Positions 24,155 to 31,217 of a stretch of 64,000 nucleotides of DNA are shown here, piece after piece (positions within the stretch are counted from its first letter, which is position 1; every line of letters starts with the position of its first letter). The translations under genes were made by a program, and so were the position numbers. The stretch lies in contig JBCDIL010000001.1 in assembly GCA_038749025.1 (NCBI GenBank), forward strand, positions 62,001 through 126,000, read 5' to 3'. The notes below the pieces were generated by a model, which did no database searches, was not told the origin of the DNA, and saw only the letters and a program-made list of their open reading frames with translations. Origin of the DNA: JBCAXA01 sp038749025. Lineage in GTDB: Bacteria; Pseudomonadota; Gammaproteobacteria; Steroidobacterales; Woeseiaceae.

Positions 24155-24662
24155 CGCTGTCAGCTTCAGTCGCGGCACTCTCCGGGCGCCGGCGCATCGT
24201 CGCCCACCAGCGGCGAACCGTCGATAGTCGATCGAGAAATACGCGACCCTCGAGATGGTCCAACTCGTGCTGGAAGCAAACGGCCGGCATACCTGACAAC
24301 TCGCGCTCGAACACGGCGCCATTCGCGTCTTGTGCGCGGACCAAAACCGCAGCCGCACGAAACACATTGGCGCTAACGCCAGGCACGGACAGACAGCGCT
24401 CTTCCACGACACAGAATCCGGCCCGGTCGAGAATCTGCGGGTTAACGTAGACGTCAGCAGCCGACGATTCGTCGTCGCGCAGCGCGAACACGGCAAGCGA
24501 TGCGCCGAGCTGTGGTGCCGCCAGGCCGAGACCGGATGTCGTTCCTAACGTATCGGTCAAATCGCCGACGAAGCGTTTGAACGGCTCATCGAAGTCTGTC
24601 ACGGCACCCGCGGCGCGGCTTAGTCTCGGATCCGGGTACTCGATTATTTCGCGGACACTCAT
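24147..24662 (-). CDS. def: Peptide deformylase-like protein coupled to pucC
   Basis: A 171-residue peptide deformylase, a metalloenzyme that removes the formyl group of N-terminal formyl-Met. All three motifs are found: GLGLAAPQ (44-51), ERCLS (88-92, with the metal ligand Cys90) and HELDH (132-136). The middle motif is normally EGCLS, so Arg89 replaces a Gly, and this is probably a specialised second deformylase; the housekeeping copy usually lies next to fmt. Its ATG overlaps the pucC stop (ATGA), so it is translated with the antenna operon. LH2 alpha chains are known for an unusual N-terminal Met that binds B800 bacteriochlorophyll, which makes the context suggestive. The function on antenna peptides is inference. 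Confidence 0.88.
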   Translation of the reverse strand: MSVREIIEYPDPRLSRAAGAVTDFDEPFKRFVGDLTDTLGTTSGLGLAAPQLGASLAVFALRDDESSAADVYVNPQILDRAGFCVVEERCLSVPGVSANVFRAAAVLVRAQDANGAVFERELSGMPAVCFQHELDHLEGRVFLDRLSTVRRWWATMRRRPESAATEADSAR

Positions 24663-26101
24663 AGTTGCTCTCCTGCCGGCGCGGGTTGGCTAGCCGCGTT
24701 TTCTTGTTCTCGCTGCCGTTGGCTTAGCAGTGGTATGACGGCGATCAACGTAACGATCAATAACACGATTTCCAGCGAATAGACGGTCAAGTAGCCGGCA
24801 GCCGCATCGGTGAAGCCAAACACGGTCCGCGCACTACCGAGTGCCATATTGACGAGGTCGCGAATACTACCGCTCAGCGCCATCGCCAGGCCCGCTGCCG
24901 TGGCTTGCACGGCGCCCCAGGCACCGAGCGCCAACCCGGCTTGTTTCTCCGGTGCGGTACTCATGGTCGCCGTCAGCGTTGCATGGCCAAAAATCGCACC
25001 GCCAAAACCAATCAAGAAATTGCCGAACAGAAACAACGGTGGCGACGCGAGACTGGCCGCAACGATAACCGCCATAAACGCTGGCAGGCCGATCATCGCG
25101 CCGGCCCAAGTCATGCGGTACGGGTCCGCGCCGCGAGCCAGCACCCAGGACGCGAACCAAAAGCCCACCAGCCCACCGAGTGCGAGTAACGCCGTCAGCT
25201 TCGTCGTGGTCGCGACGGACAAGTGCAGTACCTGGCCGCCGAATGGTTCCAGCAAGATATCGGCCATGCCGAATGCCATCGTGCCAATCCCGACAATGAC
25301 CAATCGACGTACGGCATTACGACCGCTACAAAAGCGTTGCCATGACTCAGAAAACGTTGGATCGGGAACGGTAGAGCGTGCGCGCGACGGCTCGCGCGTC
25401 TCCTGCTTCCACATCGCGATCGTGTTGAGGATCAACGTGATAACGGCGGCGGCTTGGATAACTTGGACTAAGCGTCCAGGCGTGAAGTCCTCCAGCGCAC
25501 GACCGAACGCCAATGCGCTGACGATCATGCCGAGCAGTAGCATGATGTACATCAGGCCAACAACACGGGCGTGAGACTTTGGCGGTGTCAGATCCGTACA
25601 GAGCGCTAAGCCCGCCGTTTGCACGGTATGGACACCGGCACCGACTAGCAAGAACGCTAGCGCCGCCGCTCCATGACCAACCCATAACGGCGCCGAATCG
25701 GCCTCGCCCATGCCTGCTAGCACGAGCAGCGCAAAAGGCATCATCGCGAAACCGCCGAACTGCAATAACGAGCCTTTCCAGATGAACGGCACACGTCGCC
25801 ACCCCAACGCACTGCGGTGGGTATCGGAGCGATGGCCAATGAGCGCCCGGAACGGCGCAAACACGAGAGGCAAAGCGATCATGATGCCGACGATAGACGC
25901 CGGCACACCGAGTTCGACGATCATGACGCGGTTAAGCGTACCGACGAGCAGCACGAGCGCCATGCCAACCGAAACTTGGAACAGAGACAAACGCAACAGC
26001 CGCGACAACGACATGTCCGGCGTAACGATATCGGCGAAAGGCATCACTCGTGGACCGAGTGATGCCCATACACCGGCAAGCCGTTGGCTGATCGTACTCA
26101 T
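24659..26101 (-). CDS. pucC: PucC-family antenna assembly protein
   Basis: A 480-residue protein of the PucC/LhaA/BCH2 branch of the major facilitator superfamily, with about 12 membrane helices. Signature region: LPLVFAPFRALIGHRSDTHRSALGWRRVPFIWKG, followed by GSLLQFGGFAMMPFALLVL, and VGAGVHTVQTAGLALCTDL. PucC is needed for formation of the LH2 antenna, probably by handling bacteriochlorophyll or antenna polypeptides at the membrane. The gene lies downstream of pucBA and a repeat protein gene, the usual position for pucC, and overlaps the deformylase gene start by four bases. The assignment is firm given the LH genes upstream. Confidence 0.95.
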   Translation of the reverse strand: MSTISQRLAGVWASLGPRVMPFADIVTPDMSLSRLLRLSLFQVSVGMALVLLVGTLNRVMIVELGVPASIVGIMIALPLVFAPFRALIGHRSDTHRSALGWRRVPFIWKGSLLQFGGFAMMPFALLVLAGMGEADSAPLWVGHGAAALAFLLVGAGVHTVQTAGLALCTDLTPPKSHARVVGLMYIMLLLGMIVSALAFGRALEDFTPGRLVQVIQAAAVITLILNTIAMWKQETREPSRARSTVPDPTFSESWQRFCSGRNAVRRLVIVGIGTMAFGMADILLEPFGGQVLHLSVATTTKLTALLALGGLVGFWFASWVLARGADPYRMTWAGAMIGLPAFMAVIVAASLASPPLFLFGNFLIGFGGAIFGHATLTATMSTAPEKQAGLALGAWGAVQATAAGLAMALSGSIRDLVNMALGSARTVFGFTDAAAGYLTVYSLEIVLLIVTLIAVIPLLSQRQREQENAASQPAPAGEQL

Positions 26102-26182
26102 CTGCGTCTCCCCGAGGACGCCGACGCCAAGAGGCTAACTCATCGGGCGGTCGTCACACCGCCTGCGTCGTGCGTTGGTCTC

Positions 26183-26872
26183 CTAATCGTCGTCGCTGCG
26201 CTTGGTCAGCAACGGCAAGTTAAACAAGTTTGATAGCGGCGCCGGATTGTGGGATAGCGAAGGCATGAACACACTCCACGGCCAACCCGCCGGCTTGCGC
26301 TTAATCGTTTTCCCGGGCAGGAACGGCTTGGACTTACCTAAGGCTGGTAAGAACATGCTCCATGGCCAGCCCGGTGGCTTGCGTTTGATCGTCATACCAG
26401 GCAACCACGGGCGGTTCGGTTTCAGCAAGAACCGGCCTTTCCTACCGGTCGTTAAGAACCAGGTATCGTTAGTGATTTGCTTGATATTGAACGTGAAGTT
26501 GTACGACGTCAGCGTGCCCCAGCCCAGGAAGTCCGAAAACGGCGCTGGGTTCGACGGGGTGTACGTCGGCATTTGTTCTGTTTTGATCGCCCCCCCGGCA
26601 TCGAGAGTGCGCTCGACAATGCGCCCATAGCCGAAAACCGGCTTGACACAGACGACTGACTGGCCGCTCTCAATGGCTCGGCGAGCAACGTGGCGGAAGT
26701 AATCCGGTAGTTGCCCGTGAGCGATCGCGCTGTCGACTACGTCGGCGGCGCTTGTCGCTGGATCGGCGGAAATGACCCACGCTCCCTCGCCAACGAGATT
26801 GTCTTCTTTTACTGCTTCGAGTGCGCGGCGCGCGGAATCCGCCGACTCGAACATGCGTACGTTTGCTAGCAT
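26183..26872 (-). CDS. Uncharacterised repeat protein of the puc operon
   Basis: A 229-residue protein that I cannot name; the start is an ATG with GGAG eight bases ahead. Residues 1-100 look like a small alpha/beta domain (FESADSARRALEAV ... QSVVCVKPVFGYGRIVERTL), in the style of the YflT/DUF1269 stress proteins. Residues 154-207 hold two near-identical 26-residue units spaced 28 apart, each with LPG-x-TIKRKP-x-GWPWS and rich in Pro, Trp and Lys. The motif N-P-A-P-(F/L)-S occurs at 108-113 and again at 209-214, bracketing them. It has no membrane helix. It sits between pucA and pucC, so it is expressed with LH2; antenna assembly or regulation of it is inferred from position only. Confidence 0.85.
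   Translation of the reverse strand: MLANVRMFESADSARRALEAVKEDNLVGEGAWVISADPATSAADVVDSAIAHGQLPDYFRHVARRAIESGQSVVCVKPVFGYGRIVERTLDAGGAIKTEQMPTYTPSNPAPFSDFLGWGTLTSYNFTFNIKQITNDTWFLTTGRKGRFLLKPNRPWLPGMTIKRKPPGWPWSMFLPALGKSKPFLPGKTIKRKPAGWPWSVFMPSLSHNPAPLSNLFNLPLLTKRSDDD
26252..26413 (-). repeat. Two imperfect ~84-base tandem units inside the puc repeat protein
   Basis: The units encode residues 154-179 and 182-207 of the repeat protein. The protein copies share LPG-x-TIKRKP-x-GWPWS-x-F-x-P; at DNA level they differ mostly at third positions, which suggests an old duplication kept by selection. Confidence 0.75.
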
Positions 26873-26930
26873 GGCGATGCTCCGTCGCGACCCGCCCCGA
26901 AGGATCGACTATAGATTTTGGTAGGCGACG

Positions 26931-26954
26931 GCCGGTGGCTGTTACGCCACCGGC
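26931..26954 (-). other. Hairpin downstream of pucA
   Basis: An eight-base perfect stem (GCCGGTGG / CCACCGGC) with an eight-base loop, between pucA and the repeat protein gene. There is no T run after it, so it is more likely an mRNA stabiliser or processing stop than a full terminator. In Rhodobacter, intercistronic structures like this keep pucBA mRNA more abundant than distal genes; here that is inference. Confidence 0.55.
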
Positions 26955-26992
26955 ACGCCGTCATGCCACTTCTGTTTCAGCGCTTGACGAAC

Positions 26993-27136
26993 TTAGCCGC
27001 CAAAGAACGCTGGGAACCAGCTTGTGTTGTTAAGAATTGCTGAGTGAACCGTCAGCGACATCAAAACAACGCCACCTAGGAAAACGGGAATTCCGATCGT
27101 TGGGTTAACAACCAACCACATTCTGCTTTGATTCAT
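26993..27136 (-). CDS. pucA: Light-harvesting 2 alpha polypeptide
   Basis: A 47-residue protein translated as MNQSRMWLVVNPTIG followed by a single membrane helix and NNTSWFPAFFGG. It aligns without gaps to the LH2 alpha chain of Rhodoblastus acidophilus as I remember it: His31 is the B850 bacteriochlorophyll ligand, the NPxIGIP motif comes before the helix, and TSWFPA follows it. Residues 44-45, Tyr-Trp in that B800-850 chain, are Phe44-Phe45 here, like the red-shift-losing B800-820 (LH3) forms. The ATG follows AAGGGGAAG, 13 bases after pucB. It pairs with PucB in the inner-membrane antenna ring. Confidence 0.95.
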   Translation of the reverse strand: MNQSRMWLVVNPTIGIPVFLGGVVLMSLTVHSAILNNTSWFPAFFGG

Positions 27137-27149
27137 TGTGTGCTTCCCC

Positions 27150-27305
27150 TTAGCCGAGCCACGGCGAGTACATGTAAGCCAAGGTGTGCGCGATGATCGA
27201 AATCAGTGCGAACACGCGAGTGCCGTCGATGATGTGTTTGTGTAATTCCTCAGCCTCTCCAACTGTGAGGCCGGTCGGCCAACGCCGATCCGAATCATGT
27301 GACAT
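27150..27305 (-). CDS. pucB: Light-harvesting 2 beta polypeptide
   Basis: A 51-residue protein starting MSHDSDRRWPTGLTVGEAEE. The LH beta signature is clear: EELHKHIIDGTRVF before the membrane helix (His22 near the B800 site) and His40 (SIIAHTLAYM), the B850 ligand, then the C-terminal SPWLG. With PucA it forms the LH2 heterodimer that binds bacteriochlorophyll a and carotenoid. GGAG ten bases ahead of the ATG serves as ribosome site. It is the first gene of the operon pucB-pucA-repeat protein-pucC-def. A sigma70-like promoter and a TGT-N12-ACA motif lie 130-200 bases upstream. Confidence 0.95.
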   Translation of the reverse strand: MSHDSDRRWPTGLTVGEAEELHKHIIDGTRVFALISIIAHTLAYMYSPWLG

Positions 27306-27436
27306 GGGTTTTTACTCCGAACTTTATTGTGGATGACAGCCGCGAATCCGTATCCCTTGCTGAAGCTCGGCGGTGCTAAAACTCCGCACCTCCCCGTCCT
27401 GAACGACAGTTCGTCAAAATGGTCTCGCGTACGGGC

Positions 27437-27465
27437 AAAGTAGCGCTGACGAATCTATGTGTCAA
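27437..27465 (-). promoter_or_regulatory. Candidate puc promoter
   Basis: On the minus strand, a perfect TTGACA (-35) and TACTTT (weak -10) are separated by 17 bases, pointing at pucB about 130 bases downstream. The region is visibly more AT-rich than the neighbouring genes. The weak -10 would suit an activated or repressed promoter. Not proven. Confidence 0.5.
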
Positions 27466-27484
27466 CTTTTTTTAACTGCCTATA

Positions 27485-27502
27485 TGTATAGGTGTATTGA
27501 CA
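27485..27502. promoter_or_regulatory. Candidate PpsR/CrtJ site (TGT-N12-ACA)
   Basis: TGTATAGGTGTATTGACA fits the TGT-N12-ACA pattern of PpsR/CrtJ, the redox and light repressors of photosynthesis genes. It is 20 bases upstream of the -35 TTGACA. A single copy with a loose core is weak evidence. Confidence 0.4.
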
Positions 27503-27516
27503 GGGGGTGATAGGCC

Positions 27517-27545
27517 AAAAAAAAGCGGCGCCCGAAGGCGCCGCT
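27517..27545 (-). terminator. Rho-independent terminator of the TonB receptor gene
   Basis: Perfect nine-base stem (AGCGGCGCC / GGCGCCGCT) with loop CGAA and eight A on the plus strand, which is a T run for minus-strand transcripts. It lies 30 bases after the receptor stop codon and separates that gene from the puc promoter. Confidence 0.92.
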
Positions 27546-27574
27546 CGTGTCTAACATCGGCGTTTTGTCGCGAT

Positions 27575-30076
27575 TTACCGGAAACTAAAGCCGACTTCAA
27601 TGCCTGCCGTGCGGACCGTACCGGGGTGGACAAACGAGCCACCGAACTCCGGTGCTGTGATGACTTCAGCGACGAAGTCCTCATCAAACAGATTGCGCGC
27701 AAAGGCGACGATCCGCCAGGTTTCGGTCTCGATACCCAAGCGGATATTGGTCAAACCGTAGCCGTCGACCTGTGACCGGCTGAAGTCCGCATCGGGGCCA
27801 CCGAACAGCGTTGCTGGGACGATGTCGTCTTGGACAGTGTGGTACCAAACGTCGCCCTGATAGCTGTACTCGATACGCCCGAAGAACTCCATTGAGTCGC
27901 TAATCGGCGCGATGTATTGCGCGGCGACGTTGTAGGTCAGATCCGGTGCGTTCGGCGCCTCGTTTCCGACGGTAAACGGCCGAATGGCGTTGGCCTCGAT
28001 TTCAGTATCGAGGAACGCTGCGCCTGCCGTGATGCTGAAGTTGTCGCTGATTTGCGCATCGATCGCGAGTTCCGCACCGGTAATCGATACCTCATCGATA
28101 TTCTCGACAACGCGGAGCAGACCGAACGGTCCAACGAAGAACTCGAAGAACTGCATGTCATCGACATCGGTCTGGAAGACCGCACCGGACAAGTCAACCC
28201 GATCGTTGAACAAGCGCGACTTAAAACCGATCTCGAACGCGCTCGACGTTTCTTCACGGAAGATTTCGGGCGGCGCAACAAGGCTCGCACCAGCGTCGAC
28301 GAAGAACAGCTGGATCGTCTCGGTTGCACCGATGTTGTTGAAGCCGCCGGACTTAAAGCCGATCCCCCAGCTACCGAACAGCGTCAGGTTGTCGGTCGCA
28401 TCCCAGGTCAGCGAGACTTTCGGCTGGAACTCGTCGAACGTCTGGCTGCGATCAGCGATCGAGTTAGAGACGATACCGGTCGTGAAGTCCGTGATGAACG
28501 CCGGGTTCAGCGGTGTGCCACCGAGCGGCGTTACGCCGTCGAACGAACAGAAGCCAGAGGGCAACGTCGCGCAGTAGTTAATCCGCGTGGAGACTTGCTC
28601 GCTTGGCGTCGGGACGCGGTTGCTAACGTCGCGCTCTTCCTCGTCGTAGCGGACAGCGACCGACAGCTCGACCGTGTCGCTGATGTCGTAGTTCAGCGAA
28701 CCGAACACAGCGAAGACCGATGTATCAAAATCATCGAGTACTAACGCGTCGGTCAGCGGATTAACGAAGCTACGCGGCAGGGCATTGCCAGGACGACCAT
28801 CGTCGAGCAGCTGGGCGACACCGACGGTGCGCTCGATGTCGAGCAAATACAAGCCGGCCTGCCAGCGCAAGCGCTGATCACTCGGCGAGGTCAGTTGCAG
28901 CTGGAAGCTCAGATCTTCCTGGTTGCGTTCTTGGTACTGGTAGCCGTCACAGGTAGTTGGGCTGTACGGCGGGAACAGCGAGTTGACCGGATCGGGACCA
29001 ATAAACGTCGGTGCTTGAACCGGTGTTCCAGCCAGTGCCGCGGTTGAATCGAGACAGGTCTGGTCACCAAAATAGAAGCCAAATGCGCCGGACGTGCCGT
29101 CAGCGACGAAAAACTGGTCTTGGTTGCTGAACAGTGTCCAGGCCGTCAGCGTCGCCCAATCCATGTCGTAATCGAGCTTCAACGACACCTCGGTCGTGTC
29201 TTGTTCGTTGCCGGGATCAATATTCGGCGCGAAGATGAACTCGTGATCGTTAACGTCCTGGAAGAACTGCGGAACGTTCAAGAACGCCGCGAAGCCCGGT
29301 AGTGCAAACGCCGCGTTAAATGCGATCGATGCGGCATCGACTTGTGCATAGCGGGCTTTGGCATCGAGCGTTAGCTTATCGTTCGGCGTCCAGACGAAAC
29401 GTGTCTGGTAGCTCGTGCTTTGATAGTCGTTAACGACATCGTCGTTCAAAAACGAGTTCGTTAAGAACCCTTCAGTGTCACGGCCGTCAACGCTAAACCG
29501 CGCGAACAACTCATCTTCGATCAGCGCTCCGGAGACCGATCCCTGGAACGTGAACGTGTCGAATTCGGCCACACCGATTTCCGCGTCGAGCTCAAATTCG
29601 TTGGTCGGCTTGCGCGTGGTGACGATGACAGCACCGGCAGCCGCAGAGCGACCGTACAAAGCGCCCTGCGGGCCTTTTAGTACCTCAATCTGAGCGAGAT
29701 CAGCGTACTCACGGTTAAATGCACTGGGATTGGTGTAGAGAATACCGTCAATCAGTAGCGCAAAGTTCGTTTCACCGTCGCGCGCACCGTTTTGACCGCG
29801 AATACTCATCTGCGTATCGCCGACTTCGACCGTATTCACCAGTACAACCCCTGGCGTGAGACCGACAAAGTCCTCGCCACGTTGCACACCAATACGCTCG
29901 ATGTCTTTTTCGGTGAATGCCGTAATCGACGCCGGTACGTCTTGCAGCGACTCTTCGCGTTGACGTGCGGTGACAACGATCTCCTCGAGTTGGGCTGTCG
30001 CGGTTAACGGCAGCAAGCTGCCGGGCAACGCCACAACGGCCGCCGCAATTGGCGGTATCAAACTCAGTTTCTTCAT
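27575..30076 (-). CDS. TonB-dependent outer-membrane receptor (2)
   Basis: An 833-residue receptor; ATG follows GGGGAGC. Residues 1-28 form a signal peptide (MKKLSLIPPIAAAVVALPG ... TATA), followed by the TonB box EEIVVTARQREESLQDVPASI, a plug (GLTPGVVLVNTVEVGDTQMSIRG, QIEVLKGPQGALYGRSAAAGAV) and a large barrel ending in Phe-Arg. The plug and the long size match receptors of the kind often used for non-iron organic substrates in marine and aquatic bacteria. Two TGTATACA operators precede it, so it is probably induced together with the CoA-transferases and the HyuAB-like enzyme, and is the likely route of substrate entry. The ligand is unknown. Confidence 0.95.
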   Translation of the reverse strand: MKKLSLIPPIAAAVVALPGSLLPLTATAQLEEIVVTARQREESLQDVPASITAFTEKDIERIGVQRGEDFVGLTPGVVLVNTVEVGDTQMSIRGQNGARDGETNFALLIDGILYTNPSAFNREYADLAQIEVLKGPQGALYGRSAAAGAVIVTTRKPTNEFELDAEIGVAEFDTFTFQGSVSGALIEDELFARFSVDGRDTEGFLTNSFLNDDVVNDYQSTSYQTRFVWTPNDKLTLDAKARYAQVDAASIAFNAAFALPGFAAFLNVPQFFQDVNDHEFIFAPNIDPGNEQDTTEVSLKLDYDMDWATLTAWTLFSNQDQFFVADGTSGAFGFYFGDQTCLDSTAALAGTPVQAPTFIGPDPVNSLFPPYSPTTCDGYQYQERNQEDLSFQLQLTSPSDQRLRWQAGLYLLDIERTVGVAQLLDDGRPGNALPRSFVNPLTDALVLDDFDTSVFAVFGSLNYDISDTVELSVAVRYDEEERDVSNRVPTPSEQVSTRINYCATLPSGFCSFDGVTPLGGTPLNPAFITDFTTGIVSNSIADRSQTFDEFQPKVSLTWDATDNLTLFGSWGIGFKSGGFNNIGATETIQLFFVDAGASLVAPPEIFREETSSAFEIGFKSRLFNDRVDLSGAVFQTDVDDMQFFEFFVGPFGLLRVVENIDEVSITGAELAIDAQISDNFSITAGAAFLDTEIEANAIRPFTVGNEAPNAPDLTYNVAAQYIAPISDSMEFFGRIEYSYQGDVWYHTVQDDIVPATLFGGPDADFSRSQVDGYGLTNIRLGIETETWRIVAFARNLFDEDFVAEVITAPEFGGSFVHPGTVRTAGIEVGFSFR

Positions 30077-30148
30077 GCCTGCTCCCCTGGGAGGTTGTTA
30101 TGCGCCCACGTCCAGACGCGATCCCGTCGATCGAAAGTATAGCTAAGG

Positions 30149-30160
30149 ATTGTATACAAT
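30149..30160. promoter_or_regulatory. GntR-type operator copy 5 (ATTGTATACAAT)
   Basis: A perfect 12-base palindrome 72 bases upstream of the TonB receptor start, identical to copy 2. The 279-base region it lies in has no gene. Confidence 0.75.
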
Positions 30161-30340
30161 GAACACTGTTTCCATCGCGCCCACGAAGCGCTCGCGTGAA
30201 GCTCGAGGCGTTCCTACTAACAGTGACAAAAACGCCATAGATTAGCGGATTAGCGCAAGCTTTTTTCGCTGCGCTGCCCGCTCACACCGGCGGTTTAAGC
30301 TCGCTTGTCACTGCGAGCGTCAACTAAACTAGACTAATTG

Positions 30341-30350
30341 TTGTATACAA
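30341..30350. promoter_or_regulatory. GntR-type operator copy 6 (TTGTATACAA)
   Basis: A 10-base perfect palindrome close to the stop of the SDR gene and 191 bases (about 18 helical turns) from copy 5. It may act with copy 5 by looping, upstream of the TonB receptor gene. Confidence 0.65.
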
Positions 30351-30355
30351 TTTGG

Positions 30356-31069
30356 CTACCAGGGCAGCTCTTCGCCCGCGTAACTAAAGAACTTTCCGGT
30401 ATTCTCAACGCTTAAGTTACCAATAACGTTGATCAGGCCCGCCGCACTGTCGGGCGCCGTCAGCGTCGCCGCTGACCCACCCATGTCCGTTTGCACCCAG
30501 CCGGGATGTAGAGCCGCCACCGCGATGCCACGGTCCAGCACATCGACGGCCAACGATTTCAGCACAGCATTGAAGGCCGCTTTGCTGGCCCGGTAGCTGT
30601 ACAGACCGCCAATGGTGTTCAGTTCCATCGAGCCTAGCATCGATGACATACCGACGAGCTTTTTCTGCTCGCTGGCGGCAACGTTGTCAACAAACGCTTC
30701 CGCCAAATACAGTTGGGCGCGCACATTGATATCCAACACGCTAGACCAATCCGCGAAATCGATACCGCCCAGTCCGCCCACACTAAGGCCTTGGTTCGCA
30801 AAGTCGGTCGACCCCATTGTTCCAGCCGACAAAAACAACACGTCGATCGGTGTGCCGGCAAGATGCGCTGCAACGGCCCCGAGGCTGTCAAGGTCGGTCA
30901 TGTCGGCATGATGCAGTGTCAACGCGTCGCCGGCGGTGCTTGCCATGGCGGCAAGCGCGTCGCTGTCGGCACGTCGCGTTCCGTGCACCTGCCAACCCTG
31001 GGCCACGTATTGGCGAGCCAGTTCGAGCCCGAGACCGCGGTTAACGCCAGTAACAAAAACGGTTGGCAT
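30356..31069 (-). CDS. Short-chain dehydrogenase/reductase (1)
   Basis: A 237-residue SDR. The NAD(P)-binding start TVFVTGVNRGLGLELARQY carries the Gly-rich TGxxxGxG motif, LFLSAGTMGS stands for the NNAG segment, the catalytic Ser is in GMSSMLGS and the active-site YxxxK is YRASK. The C-terminal part (HPGWVQTDMGGSAATLTAPDSAAGL) resembles C-factor-like SDRs. It reads towards the TonB receptor gene on the same strand, 280 bases ahead of it, so it might be co-expressed, but the operator pair lies after its stop and its own control is not visible. The substrate is unknown. Confidence 0.9.
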   Translation of the reverse strand: MPTVFVTGVNRGLGLELARQYVAQGWQVHGTRRADSDALAAMASTAGDALTLHHADMTDLDSLGAVAAHLAGTPIDVLFLSAGTMGSTDFANQGLSVGGLGGIDFADWSSVLDINVRAQLYLAEAFVDNVAASEQKKLVGMSSMLGSMELNTIGGLYSYRASKAAFNAVLKSLAVDVLDRGIAVAALHPGWVQTDMGGSAATLTAPDSAAGLINVIGNLSVENTGKFFSYAGEELPW

Positions 31070-31217
31070 GGTGAACCGACCTCAACAAGTATCGAGGTCG
31101 GCAGTGTAGCGCACTGGCAGCGGTGCAACGTAGCCGGTACCGTTGCGCGAGACATCGATCTCGGTCGATGGCACCGAGCGAGCGCTCGTCGCCGATTATC
31201 GTGACCACAGTCAAACC

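Noticed and set aside
24810..25574. 254-codon antisense frame opposite pucC
   Set aside because: Shadow of the hydrophobic PucC codons; no motif and no ribosome site.
26183..26872. Reading the puc repeat protein as a CRISPR-like or mobile repeat
   Set aside because: Only two units, in frame, with third-position differences; this is a coding repeat.
27917..28744. 275-codon antisense frame inside the second TonB receptor gene
   Set aside because: Charged, low-complexity product with no family; the receptor on the other strand is certain.
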